Under the pieces are notes generated by a model. It was not told where the DNA came from and made no database searches. It was given only the letters and a program-made list of their open reading frames with translations. DNA of 64,000 bases. Origin: Aulostomus chinensis. Its lineage: Eukaryota; Chordata; Actinopteri; Syngnathiformes; Aulostomidae. The DNA is taken from the NCBI GenBank assembly GCA_037954235.1, contig JBBMOA010000041.1:1-64000 (forward strand), in the 5' to 3' direction. Both the position numbers and the translations under genes were made by a program. Below, one piece after another: positions 21,601 through 35,500 of the stretch (within the stretch, counting starts at the first letter, position 1; each line of letters begins with the position of its first letter).

Positions 21601-24600
21601 GTATTTTGATGAAAACTCACTGAAATCAAGCTGTAACTTCAAGTTTTTGCATCTTTCTATGCTTTCAGGTTGAAACTTGACTGAAAACTCACTTTGAAGA
21701 AAAGTTATGGCATTTTTTTATCACAGGTCACAAATAGTGTTTTCTCAGCGAGAGAAGGCCAAAATGAACACTTCATGCAGAACTCCTGTATTTTGATGAA
21801 AACTCACTGAAATCAAGCTGTAACTTCAACTTTATGCATCTTTCTATGCTTTCAGGTTGAAACTTGACTGAAAACTCACTTTGAACAAAAGTTATGGCTG
21901 TTTTGTGTCGCAGGTCACAAATAGCGTTTTCTGAGCGAGAGAAGGCCAAAATGAACACTTCATGCAGAACTCCTGTATTTTGATGAAAACTCACTGAAAT
22001 CAAGCTGTAACTTCAAGTTTATGCGTCTTTCTATGCTTTCAGGTTGAAACTTGACTGAAAACTCACTTTGAACAAAAGTTATGGCATTTTTGTATTACAG
22101 GTCACAAATAGTGTTTTCTCAGCGAGAGAAGGCCAACATGAACACTTCATGCAGAACTCCTGTATTTTGATGAAAACTCACTGAAATCAAGCTGTAAGTT
22201 CAAGTTTATTCATCTTTCTATGCTTTCAGGTTGAAACTTGACTGAAAACTCACTTTGAAGAAAAGTTATGGCTGTTTTGTGTGACAGGTCACAAATATTG
22301 TTTTATCAGCGAGAGAAGGCCAAAATGAACACTTCATGCAGAACTCCTGTATTTTGATGAAAACTCACTGAAATCAAGCTGTATCTTCAAGTTTATGCAT
22401 CTTTCTATGCTTTCAGGTTGAAACTTGACTGAAAACTCACTTTGAAGAAAAGTTATGGCTGTTTTGTGTGACAGGTCACAAATATTGTTTTCTCAGCGAG
22501 AGAAGGCCAAAATGAACACTTCATGCAGAACTCCTGTATTTTGATGAAAACTCACTGAAATCAAGCTGTAACTTCAAGTTTATGCATCTTTCTATGCTTT
22601 CAGGTTGAAACTTGACTGAAAACTCACTTTGAACAAAAGTTATGGCATTTTTGTATCACAGGTCACAAATAGTGTTTTCTCAGCGAGAGAAGGCCAAAAT
22701 GAACACTTCATGCAGAACTCCTGTAGTTTGATGAAAACTCACTGAAATCAAGCTGTAACTTCAAGTTTATGCATCTTTCTATGCTTTCAGGTTGAAACTT
22801 GACTGAAAACTCACTTTGAACAAAAGTTATGGCATTTTTGTATCACAGGTCACAAATAGTGTTTTCTCAGCGAGAGAAGGCCAAAATGAACACTTCATGC
22901 AGAACTCCTGTATTTTGATGAAAACTCACTGAAATCAAGCTGTAACTTCAAGTTTATGCATCTTTCTATGCTTTCAGGTTGAAACTTGACTGAAAACTCA
23001 CTTTGAACAAAAGTTATGGCATTTTTGTATCACAGGTCACAAATAGTGTTTTCTCAGCGAGAGAAGGCCAAAATGAACACTTCATGCAGAACTCCTGTAT
23101 TTTGATGAAAACTCACTGAAATCAAGCTGTAACTTCAAGTTTATGCATCTTTCTATGCTTTCAGGTTGAAACTTGACTGAAAACTCACTTTGAACAAAAG
23201 TTATGGCATTTTTGTATCACAGGTCACAAATAGTGTTTTCTCAGCGAGAGAAGGCCAAAATGAACACTTCATGCAGAACTCCTGTATTTTGATGAAAACT
23301 CACTGAAATCAAGCTGTAACTTCAAGTTTATGCATCTTTCTATGCTTTCAGGTTGAAACTTGACTGAAAACACACGTTGAAAAAAAGTTATGGCATTTTT
23401 GTATTACAGGTCACAAATAGTGTTTTCTCAGCGAGAGAAGGCCAAAATGAACACTTCATGCAGAACTCCTGTATTTTGATGACAACTCACTGAAATCAAG
23501 CTGTAAGTTCAAGTTTATTCATCTTTCTATGCTTTCAGGATGAAACTTGACTGAAAACTCACTTTGAAGAAAAGTTATGGCTGTTTTGTGTGACAGGTCA
23601 CAAATATTGTTTTATCAGCGAGAGAAGGCCAAAATGAACACTTCATGCAGAACTCCTGTATTTTGATGAAAACTCACTGAAATCAAGCTGTATCTTCAAG
23701 TTTATGCATCTTTCTATGCTTTCAGGTTGAAACTTGACTGAAAACTCACTTTGAACAAAAGTTATGGCTGTTTAGTGTGACAGGTCACAAATATTGTTTT
23801 CTCAGCGAGAGAAGGCCAACATGAACACTTCATGCAGAACTCCTGTATTTTGATGAAAACTCACTGAAATCAAGCTGGAACTTCAAGTTTATGCATCTTT
23901 CTATGCTTTCAGGTTGAAACTTGACTGAAAACTCACTTTGAACAAAAGTTATGGCATTTTTGTATCACAGGTCACAAATAGTGTTTTCTCAGCGAGAGAA
24001 GGCCAAAATGAACACTTCATGCAGAACTCCTGTATTTTGATGAAAACTCACTGAAATCAAGCTGTAACTTCAAGTTTATGCATCTTTCTATGCTTTCAGG
24101 TTGAAACTTGACTGAAAACTCACTTTGAACAAAAGTTATGGCATTTTTGTATCACAGGTCACAAATAGTGTTTTCTCAGCGAGAGAAGGCCAAAATGAAC
24201 ACTTCATGCAGAACTCCTGTATTTTGATGAAAACTAGCTGAAATCAAGCTGTAACTTCAAGTTTATGCATCTTTCTATGCTTTCAGGTTGAAACTTGACT
24301 GAAAACTCACTTTGAACAAAAGTTATGGCATTTTTGTATCACAGGTCACAAATAGTGTTTTCTCAGCGAGAGAAGGCCAAAATGAACACTTCATGCAGAA
24401 CTCCTGTATTTTGATGAAAACTCACTGAAATCAAGCTGTAACTTCAAGTTTATGCATCTTTCTATGCTTTCAGGTTGAAACTTGACTGAAAACTCACTTT
24501 GAACAAAAGTTATGGCTGTTTTGTGTCGCAGGTCACAAATAGCGTTTTCTCAGCGAGAGAAGGCCAAAATCAACACTTCATGCAGAACTCCTGTATTTTG

Positions 24601-27600
24601 ATGAAAACTCACTGAAATCAAGCTGTAACTTCAAGTTTATGCATCTTTCTATGCTTTCAGGATGAAACTTGACTGAAAACTCACTTTGAAGAAAAGTTAT
24701 GGCTGTTTTGTGTGGCAGGTCACAAATAGTGTTTTATCAGCAAGAGAAGGCCAAAATGAACACTTCATGCAGAACTCCTGTATTTTGATGAAAACTCACT
24801 GAAATCAAGCTGTAACTTCAAGTTTATGCATCTTTCTATGCTTTCAGGTTGAAACTTGACTGAAAACTCACTTTTTAAAAAAAGTTATGGCATTTTTGTA
24901 TCACAGGTCACAAATAGTGTTTTCTCAGCGAGAGAAGGCCAAAATGAACACTTCATGCAGAACTCCTGTATTTCGATGAAAACTCACTGAAATCAAGCTG
25001 TAACTTCAAGTTTATGCATCTTTCTATGCTTTCAGGTTGAAACTTGACTGAAAACTCACTTTGAACAAAAGTTATGGCATTTTTGTATCACAGGTCACAA
25101 ATAGTGTTTTCTCAGCGAGAGAAGGCCAAAATGAACACTTCATGCAGAACTCCTGTATTTTGATGAAAACTCACTGAAATCAAGCTGTAACTTCAAGTTT
25201 ATGCATCTTTCTATGCTTTCAGGTTGAAACTTGACTGAAAACTCACTTTGAACAAAAGTTATGGCATTTTTGTATCACAGGTCACAAATAGTGTTTTCTC
25301 AGCGAGAGAAGGCCAAAATGAACACTTCATGCAGAACTCCTGTATTTTGATGAAAACGCACTGAAATCAAGCTGTAACTTCAAGTTTATGCATCTTTCTA
25401 TGCTTTCAGGTTGAAACTTGACTGAAAACTAACTTTGAACAAAAGTTATGGCTGTTTTGTGTCGCAGGTCAGAAATAGCGTTTTCTCAGCGAGAGAAGGC
25501 AAAAATGAACACTTCATGCAGAACTCCTGTATTTTGATGAAAACTCACTGAAATCAAGCTGTAACTTCAAGTTTATGCATCTTTCTTTGCTTTCAGGTTG
25601 AAACTTGATTGAAAACTCACTTTGAACAAAAGTTATGGCATTTTTGTATCACAGGTCACAAATAGTGTTTTCTCAGCGAGAGAAGGCCAAAATGAACACT
25701 TCATGCAGAACTCCTGTATTTTGATGAAAACTCACTGAAATCAAGCTGTAACTTCAAGTTTATGCATCTTTCTATGCTTTCAGGTTGAAACTTGACTGAA
25801 AACTCACTTTGAACAAAAGTTATGGCATTTTTGTATCACAGGTCACAAATAGTGTTTTCTCAGCGAGAGAATGCCAAAATGAACACTTCATGCAGAACTC
25901 CTGTATTTTGATGAAAACTCACTGAAATAAAGCTGTAACTTCAAGTTTATGCATCTTTCTATGCTTTCAGGATGAAACTTGACTGAAAACTCACTTTGAA
26001 GAAAAGTTATGGCGGTTTTGTGTGGCAGGTCACAAATATTGTTTTCTCAGCGAGAGAAGGCCAAAATGAACACTTCATGCAGAACTCCTGTATTTTGATG
26101 AAAACTCACTGAAATCAAGCTGTAACTTCAAGTTTATGCATCTTTCTATGCTTTCAGTTTGAAACTTGACTGAAAACTAACTTTGAACAAAAGTTATGGC
26201 TGTTTTGTGTCGCAGGTCACAAATAGCGTTTTCTCAGCGAGAGAAGGCCAAAATGAACACTTCATGCAGAACTCCTTTATTTTGATGAAAACTCACTGAA
26301 ATCAAGCTGTAACTTCAAGTTTATGCATCTTTCTATGCTTTCAGGTTGAAACTTGACTGAAAACTCACTTTGAACAAAAGTTATGGCATTTTTGTATCAC
26401 AGGTCACAAATAGTGTTTTCTCAGCGAGAGAAGGCCAAAATGAACACTTCATGCAGAACTCCTGTATTTTGATGAAAACTCACTGAAATCAAGCTGTAAC
26501 TTCAAGTTTATGCATCTTTCTATGCTTTCAGGATGAAACTTGACTGAAAACTCACTTTGAACAAAAGTTATGGCATTTTTGTATCACAGGTCACAAATAG
26601 TGTTTTCTCAGCGAGAGAAGGCCAAAATGAACACTTCATGCAGAACTCTTGTATTTTGATGAAAACTCACTGAAATCAAGCTGTAACTTCAAGTTTATGC
26701 ATCTTTCTATGCTTTCAGGTTGAAACTTGACTGAAAACTCACTTTGAAGAAAAGTTATGGCTGTTTTGTGTCGCAGGTCACAAATAGCGTTTTCTCAGCG
26801 AGAGAAGGCCAAAATGAACACTTCATGCAGAACTCCTGTATTTTGATGAAAACTCACTGAAATCAAGCTGTAACTTCAAGTTTATGCATCTTTCTTTGCT
26901 TTCAGGTTGAAACTTGACTGAAAACTCACTTTGAACAAAAGTTATGGCATTTTTGTACCACAGGTCACAAATAGTGTTTTCTCAGCGAGAGAAGGCCAAA
27001 ATGAACACTTCATGCAGAACTCCTGTATTTTGATGAAAACTCACTGAAATCAAGCTGTAACTTCAAGTTTATGCATCTTTCTATGCTTTCAGGTTGAAAC
27101 TTGACTGAAAACTCACTTTGAACAAAAGTTATGGCATTTTTGTATCACAGGTCACAAATAGTGTTTTCTCAGCGAGAGAAGGCCAAAATGAACACTTCAT
27201 GCAGAACTCCTGTATTTTGATGAAAACTCACTGAAATCAAGCTGTAACTTCAAGTTTATGCATCTTTTTATGCTTTCAGGTTGAAACTTGACTGAAAACT
27301 CACTTTGAACAAAAGTAATGGCTGTTTTGTGTCGCAGGTCACAAATAGCGTTTTCTCAGCGAGAGAAGGCCAAAATGAACACTTCATGCAGAACTCCTGT
27401 ATTTTGATGAAAACTCACTGAAATCAAGCTGTAACTTCAAGTTTATGCATCTTTCTATGCTTTCAGGATGAAACTTGACTGAAAACTCACTTTGAAGAAA
27501 AGTAATGGCTGTTTTGTGTGGCAGGTCACAAATATTGTTTTCTCAGCGAGAGAAGGCCAAAATGAACACTTCATGCAGAACTCCTGTATTTTGATGAAAA

Positions 27601-28230
27601 CTCACTGAAATCAAGCTGTAACTTCAAGTTTTTGCATCTTTCTATGCTTTCAGCTTGAAACTTGACTGAAAACTCACTTTGAACAAAAGTTATGGCTGTT
27701 TTGTATCACAGGTCACAAATAGTGTTTTCTCAGCGAGAGAAGGCCAAAATGAACACTTCATGCAGAACTCCTGTATTTTGATGAAAACTCACTGAAATCA
27801 AGCTGTAACTTCAAGTTTATGCATCTTTCTATGCTTTCAGGTCGAAACTTGACTGAAAACTCATTTTGAACAAAAGTTATGGCTGTTTTGTGTCGCAGGT
27901 CACAAATACCGTTTTCTCAGCAAGAGAAGGCCAAATTAACACATCATGCAGAACTCCTGTATTTTGATGAAAACTCACTGAAATCAAGCTGTAACTTCAA
28001 GTTTTTGCATCTTTCTATGCTTTTAGCTTGAAACTTGACTGAAAACTCACTTTGAACAAAAGTTATGGCTGTTTTGTATCACAGGTCACAAATAGTGTTT
28101 TCTCAGCGAGAGAAGGCCAAAATGAACACTTCATGCAGAACTCCTGTATTTTGATGAAAACTCACTGAAATCAAGCTGTAACTTCAAGTTTATGCATATT
28201 TCTATGCTTTCAGGTTGAAACTTGAATGAA
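18695..28230 (+). repeat. Higher-order repeat unit 4, 51 monomers, rearranged relative to unit 3
   Basis: Order is A B C D D E D D E F D E F G H D I* E M' A A D D D D M A P D D D E N O D D E D D B E D D J D D E F H G H, where M' is a recombinant M. It holds two G monomers (21126, 27858) and one O (24865), giving 9,536 bp. The block P D D D E N O D D E D D B E is the same as in unit 3. The copies share GGTCAGAAAT in the first E after O, GATTGAAA in the next D and GAATGCC in the D after that. The unit has no following A-B-C start; the order instead re-enters at a D I* E M block. The 3' limit at 28230 is therefore a choice of mine. Confidence 0.72.
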
Positions 28231-30849
28231 AACTCACTTTGAACAAAAGTTATGGCATTTTTGTATCACAGGTCACAAATAGTGTTTTCTCAGCGAGAGA
28301 AGGCCAAAATGAACACTTCATGCAGAACTCCTGTATTTTGATGAAAACTCACTGAAATCAAGCTGTAACTTCAAGTTTTTGCATCTTTCTATGCTTTCAG
28401 GTTGAAACTTGACTGAAAACTCACTTTGAAGAAAAGTTATGGCATTTTTTTATCACAGGTCACAAATAGTGTTTTCTCAGTGAGAGAAGGCCAAAATGAA
28501 CACTTCATGCAGAACTCCTGTATTTTGATGAAAACTCACTGAAATCAAGCTGTAACTTCAACTTTATGCATCTTTCTATGCTTTCAGGTTGAAACTTGAC
28601 TGAAAACTCACTTTGAACAAAAGTTATGGCTGTTTTGTGTCGCAGGTCACAAATAGCGTTTTCTCAGCGAGAGAAGGCCAAAATGAACACTTCATGCAGA
28701 ACTCCTGTATTTTGATGAAAACTCACTGAAATCAAGCTGTAACTTCAAGTTTATGCACCTTTCTATGCTTTCAGGTTGAAACTTGACTGAAAACACACGT
28801 TGAAAAAAAGTTATGGCATTTTTGTATTACAGGTCACAAATAGTGTTTTCTCAGCGAGAGAAGGCCAAAATGAACACTTCATGCAGAACTCCTGTATTTT
28901 GATGAAAACTCACTGAAATCAAGCTGTAACTTCAAGTTTATGCATCTTTCTATGCTTTCAGGTTGAAACTTGACTGAAAACTCACTTTGAAGAAAAGTTA
29001 TGGCTGTTTTGTGTGACAGGTCACAAATATTGTTTTATCAGCGAGAGAAGGCCAAAATGAACACTTCATGCAGAACTCCTGTATTTTGATGAAAACTCAC
29101 TGAAATCAAGCTGTATCTTCAAAATTATGCTTCTTTCTATGCTTTCAGGTTGAAACTTGACTGAAAACTCACTTTGAAGAAAAGTTATGGCTGTTTTGTG
29201 TGACAGGTCACAAATATTGTTTTCTCAGCGAGAGAAGGCCAAAATGAACACTTCATGCAGAACTCCTGTATTTTGATGAAAACTCACTGAAATCAAGCTG
29301 TAACTTCAAGTTTATGCATCTTTCTATGCTTTCAGGTTGAAACTTGACTGAAAACTCACTTTGAACAAAAGTTATGGCATTTTTGTATCACAGGTCACAA
29401 ATAGTGTTTTCTCAGCGAGAGAAGGCCAAAATGAACACTTCATGCAGAACTCCTGTATTTTGATGAAAACTCACTGAAATCAAGCTGTATCTTCAAGTTT
29501 ATGCATCTTTCTATGCTTTCAGGTTGAAACTTGACTGAAAACTCACTTTGAAGAAAAGTTATGGCTGTTTAGTGTGACAGGTCACAAATATTGTTTTCTC
29601 AGCGAGAGAAGGCCAACATGAACACTTCATGCAGAACTCCTGTATTTTGAAGAAAACTCACTGAAATCAAGCTGTAACTTCAAGTTTATGCATCTTTCTA
29701 TGCTTTCAGGTTGAAACTTGACTGAAAACTCACTTTGAACAAAAGTTATGGCATTTTTGTATCACAGGTCACAAATAGTGTTTTCTCAGCGAGAGAAGGC
29801 CAAAATGAACACATCATGCAGAACTCCTGTATTTTGATGAAAACTCACTGAAATCAAGCTGTAACTTCAAGTTTATGCATCTTTCTATGCTTTCAGGTTG
29901 AAACTTGACTGAAAACTCACTTTGAACAAAAGTTATGGCATTTTTGTATCACAGGTCACAAATAGTGTTTTCTCAGCGAGAGAAGGCCAAAATGAACACT
30001 TCATGCAGAACTCCTGTATTTTGATGAAAACTCACTGAAATCAAGCTGTAACTTCAAGTTTATGCATCTTTCTATGCTTTCAGGTTGAAACTTGACTGAA
30101 AACTCACTTTGAACAAAAGTTATGGCATTTTTGTATCACAGGTCACAAATAGTGTTTTCTCAGCGAGAGAAGGCCAAAATGAACACTTCATGCAGAACTC
30201 CTGTATTTTGATGAAAACTCACTGAAATCAAGCTCTAACTTCAAGTTTATGCATCTTTCTATGCTTTCAGGTTGAAACTTGACTGAAAACTCACTTTGAA
30301 CAAAAGTTATGGCTGTTTTGTGTCGCAGGTCACAAATAGCGTTTTCTCAGCAAGAGAAGGCCAAAATGAACACTTCATGCAGAACTCCTGTATTTTGATG
30401 AAAACTCACTGAAATCAAGCTGTAACTTCAAGTTTATGCATCTTTCTATGCTTTCAGGATGAAACTTGACTGAAAACTCACTTTGAAGAAAAGTTATGGC
30501 TGTTTTGTGTGGCAGGTCACAAATAGTGTTTTATCAGCAAGAGAAGGCCAAAATGAACACTTCATGCAGAACTCCTGTATTTTGATGAAAACTCACTGAA
30601 ATCAAGCTGTAACTTCAAGTTTATGCATCTTTCTATGCTTTCAGGTTGAAACTTGACTGAAAACTCACTTTTTAAAAAAAGTTATGGCATTTTTGTATCA
30701 CAGGTCACAAATAGTGTTTTCTCAGCGAGAGAAGGCCAAAATGAACACTTCATGCAGAACTCCTGTATTTTGATGAAAACTCACTGAAATCAAGCTGTAA
30801 CTTCAAGTTTATGCATCTTTCTATGCTTTCAGGTTGAAACTTGACTGAA
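21499..30849 (+). repeat. 36-monomer period (6,732 bp) and its shortened second copy
   Basis: D monomers preceded by CTTGAATGAAAAC occur at 21499 and 28231, exactly 36 x 187 apart. Both are followed by I* (CATTTTTTTATCAC with CAACTTT), E, an M-type monomer and two A monomers. In the first copy the O monomer comes 18 monomers later, at 24865. In the second it comes 13 later, at 30662, so five monomers (from the D D D D M A P stretch) are missing and replaced by a D-P junction at 29353-29726. This is a second, overlapping period that is out of step with the A-B-C units. Confidence 0.78.
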
Positions 30850-32533
30850 AACTCACTTTGAACAAAAGTTATGGCATTTTTGTATCACAGGTCACAAATA
30901 GTGTTTTCTCAGCGAGAGAAGGCCAAAATGAACACTTCATGCAGAACTCCTGTATTTTGATGAAAACTCACTGAAATCAAGCTGTAACTTCAAGTTTATG
31001 CATCTTTCTATGCTTTCAGGTTGAAACTTGACTGAAAACTCACTTTGAAGAAAAGTTATGGCTGTTTAGTGTGACAGGTCACAAATATTGTTTTCTCAGC
31101 GAGAGAAGGCCAACATGAACACTTCATGCAGAACTCCTGTATTTTGAAGAAAACTCACTGAAATCAAGCTGTAACTTCAAGTTTATGCATCTTTCTATGC
31201 TTTCAGGTTGAAACTTGACTGAAAACTCACTTTGAACAAAAGTTATGGCATTTTTGTATCACAGGTCACAAATAGTGTTTTCTCAGCGAGAGAAGGCCAA
31301 AATGAACACATCATGCAGAACTCCTGTATTTTGATGAAAACTCACTGAAATCAAGCTGTAACTTCAAGTTTATGCATCTTTCTATGCTTTCAGGTTGAAA
31401 CTTGACTGAAAACTCACTTTGAACAAAAGTTATGGCATTTTTGTATCACAGGTCACAAATAGTGTTTTCTCAGCGAGAGAAGGCCAAAATGAACACTTCA
31501 TGCAGAACTCCTGTATTTTGATGAAAACTCACTGAAATCAAGCTGTAACTTCAAGTTTATGCATCTTTCTATGCTTTCAGGTTGAAACTTGACTGAAAAC
31601 TCACTTTGAACAAAAGTTATGGCATTTTTGTATCACAGGTCACAAATAGTGTTTTCTCAGCGAGAGAAGGCCAAAATGAACACTTCATGCAGAACTCCTG
31701 TATTTTGATGAAAACTCACTGAAATCAAGCTCTAACTTCAAGTTTATGCATCTTTCTATGCTTTCAGGTTGAAACTTGACTGAAAACTCACTTTGAACAA
31801 AAGTTATGGCTGTTTTGTGTCGCAGGTCACAAATAGCGTTTTCTCAGCAAGAGAAGGCCAAAATGAACACTTCATGCAGAACTCCTGTATTTTGATGAAA
31901 ACTCACTGAAATCAAGCTGTAACTTCAAGTTTATGCATCTTTCTATGCTTTCAGGATGAAACTTGACTGAAAACTCACTTTGAAGAAAAGTTATGGCTGT
32001 TTTGTGTGGCAGGTCACAAATAGTGTTTTATCAGCAAGAGAAGGCCAAAATGAACACTTCATGCAGAACTCCTGTATTTTGATGAAAACTCACTGAAATC
32101 AAGCTGTAACTTCAAGTTTATGCATCTTTCTATGCTTTCAGGTTGAAACTTGACTGAAAACTCACTTTTTAAAAAAAGTTATGGCATTTTTGTATCACAG
32201 GTCACAAATAGTGTTTTCTCAGCGAGAGAAGGCCAAAATGAACACTTCATGCAGAACTCCTGTATTTTGATGAAAACTCACTGAAATCAAGCTGTAACTT
32301 CAAGTTTATGCATCTTTCTATGCTTTCAGGTTGAAACTTGACTGAAAACTCACTTTGAACAAAAGTTATGGCATTTTTGTATCACAGGTCACAAATAGTG
32401 TTTTCTCAGCGAGAGAAGGCCAAAATGAACACTTCATGCAGAACTCCTGTATTTTGATGAAAACTCACTGAAATCAAGCTGTAACTTCAAGTTTATGCAT
32501 CTTTCTATGCTTTCAGGTTGAAACTTGACTGAA
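29540..32533 (+). repeat. Recent tandem duplication: two 1,497-bp 8-mers (P D D D E N O D)
   Basis: Copies run 29540-31036 and 31037-32533. Both start with a P monomer (TTTAGTGTGAC, CCAACATG) and share marks that I see nowhere else: TTTTGAAGAAAACTC in the first monomer and AAGCTCTAACTTC in the fourth. Both also carry ACACATC in the second, CAGCAAGAG in the fifth, TTATCAGCAAG in the sixth and the O run in the seventh. I found no difference between the copies on reading. Their length is 8 x 187 plus 1 for the O monomer. The shared private changes show that the duplication happened after those mutations, so it is young, or is an assembly duplication. Confidence 0.88.
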
Positions 32534-35500
32534 AACTCACTTTGAACAAAAGTTATGGCATTTTTGTATCACAGGTCACAAATAGTGTTTTCTCAGCGAG
32601 AGAAGGCCAAAATGAACACTTCATGCAGAACTCCTGTATTTTGATGAAAACTCACTGAAATCAAGCTGTATCTTCAAGTTTATGCATCTTTCTATGCTTT
32701 CAGGTTGAAACTTGACTGAAAACTCACTTTGAACAAAAGTTATGGCATTTTTGTATCACAAGTCACAAATAGTGTTTTCTCAGCGAGAGAAGGCCAAAAT
32801 GAACACTTCATGCAGAACTCCTGTATTTTGATGAAAACTCACTGAAATCAAGCTGTAACTTCAAGTTTATGCATCTTTCTATGCTTTCAGGTTGAAACTT
32901 GACTGAAAACTCACTTTGAACAAAAGTTATGGCATTTTTGTATCACAGGTCACAAATAGTGTTTTCTCAGCGAAAGAAGGCCAAAATGAACACTTCATGC
33001 AGAACTCCTGTATTTTGATGAAAACTCACTGAAATCAAGCTGTAACTTCAAGTTTATGCATCTTTCTATGCTTTCAGGATGAAACTTGACTGAAAACTCA
33101 CTTTGAAGAAAAGTTATGGTTGTTTTGTGTGGCAGGTCACAAATATTGTTTTCTCAGCGAGAGAAGGCCAAAATGAACACTTCATGCAGAACTCCTGTAT
33201 TTTGATGAAAACTCACTGAAATCAAGCTGTAACTTCAAGTTTATGCATCTTTCTATGCTTTCAGTTTGAAACTTGACTGAAAACTAACTTTGAACAAAAG
33301 TTATGGCTGTTTTGTGTCGCAGGTCAGAAATAGCGTTTTCTCAGCGAGAGAAGGCCAAAATGAACACTTCATGCAGAACTCCTGTATTTTGATGAAAACT
33401 CACTGAAATCAAGCTGTAACTTCAAGTTTATGCATCTTTCTTTGCTTTCAGGTTGAAACTCTATTGAAAACTCACTTTGAACAAAAGTTATGGAATTTTT
33501 GTATCACAGGTCACAAATAGTGTTTTCTCAGCGAGAGAAGGCCAAAATGAACACTTCATGCAGAACTCCTGTATTTTGATGAAAACTCACTGAAATCAAG
33601 CTGTAACTTCAAGTTTATGCATCTTTCTATGCTTTCAGGTTGAAACTTGACTGAAAACTCACTTTGAACAAAAGTTATGGCATTTTTGTATCACAGGTCA
33701 CAAATAGTGTTTTCTCAGCGAGAGAAGGCCAAAATGAACACTTCATGCAGAACTCCTGTATTTTGATGAAAACTCACTGAAATCAAGCTGTAACTTCAAG
33801 TTTATGCATCTTTCTATGCTTTCAGGTTGAAATTTGACTGAAAACTCACTTTGAACAAAAGTTATGGCTGTTTTGTGTCGCAGGTCACAAATAGCGTTTT
33901 CTCAGCGAGAGAAGGCCAAAATGAGCACTTCATGCAGAACTCCTGTATTTTGATGAAAACTCACTGAAATCAAGCTGTATCTTCAAGTTTATGCATCTTT
34001 CTATGCTTTCAGGATGAAACTTGACTGAAAACTCACTTTGAACAAAAGTTATGGCATTTTTGTATCACAGGTCACAAATAGTGTTTTCTCAGCGAGAGAA
34101 GGCCAAAATGAACACTTCATGCAGAACTCCTGTATTTTGATGAAAACTCACTGAAATCAAGCTGTAACTTCAAGTTTTTGCATCTTTCTATGCTTTCAGG
34201 TTGAAACTTGACTGAAAACTCACTTTGAACAAAAGTTATGGCATTTTTGTATCACAGGTCACAAATAGTGTTTTCTCAGCGAGAGAAGGCAAAAATGAAC
34301 ACTTCATGCAGAACTCCTGTATTTTGATGAAAACTCACTGAAATCAAGCTGTAACTTCAAGTTTATGCATCTTTCTATGCTTTCAGGTTGAAACTTGACT
34401 GAAAACTCACTTTGAACAAAAGTTATAGCATTTTTGTGTCGCAGGTCACAAATAGCGTTTTCTCAGCGAGAGAAGGCCAAAATGAACACTTCATGCAGAA
34501 CTGCTGTATTTTGATGAAAACTCACTGAAATCAAGCTGTAACTTCAAGTTTTTGCATCTTTCTATGCTTTCAGGTTGAAACTTGACTGAAAACTCACTTT
34601 GAACAAAAGTTATGGCTTTTTTGTATCACAGGTCACAAATAGTGTTTTCTCAGCGAGAGAAGGCCAAAATGAACACTTCATGCAGAACTCCTGTATTTTG
34701 ATGAAAACTCACTGAAATCAAGCTGTAACTTCAAGTTTATGCATCTTTCTATGCTTTCAGGTTTAAACTTGACTGAAAACTCACTTTGAAAAAAAGTTAT
34801 GGCTGTTTTGTGTCGCAGGTCACAAATAGCGTTTTCTCAGCGAGAGAAGGCCAAAATGAACACTTCATGCAGAACTCCTGTGTTTTGATGAAAACTCACT
34901 GAAATCAAGCTGTAACTTCAAGTTTTTGCATCTTTCTATGCTTTCAGGTTGAAACTTGACTGAAAACTCACTTTGAACAAAAGTTATGGCATTGTTGTAT
35001 CACAGGTCACAAATAGTGTTTTCTCAGCGAGAGAAGGCCAAAATGAGCACTTCATGCAGAACTCCTGTATTTTGATGAAAACTCACTGAAATCAAGCTGT
35101 AACTTCAAGTTTATGCATCTTTCTATGCTTTCAGGATGAAACTTGACTGAAAACTCACTTTGAACAAAAGTTATGGAATTTTTGTATCACAGGTCACAAA
35201 TAGTGTTTTCTCAGCGAGAGAAGGCCAAAATGAACACTTCATGCAGAACTCCTGTATTTTGATGAAAACTCACTGAAATCAAGCTGTAACTTCAAGTTTA
35301 TGCATCTTTCTATGCTTTCAGGTTGAAACTTGACTGAAAACTCACTTTGAACAAAAGTTATGGCATTTTTGTATCACAGGTCACAAATAGTGTTTTCTCA
35401 GCGAGAGAAGGCCAAAATGAACACTTCATGCAGAACTCCTGTATTTTGATGAAAACTCACTGAAATCAAGCTGTAACTTCAAGTTTTTGCATCTTTCTAT

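Noticed and set aside
21773..22003. Minus-strand open reading frame, 76 codons
   Set aside because: It starts at TTG, spans little more than one satellite monomer, and exists only because two in-frame TGA codons are mutated in this copy. The 187-bp period shifts frame at each repeat. No domain or signal is visible.
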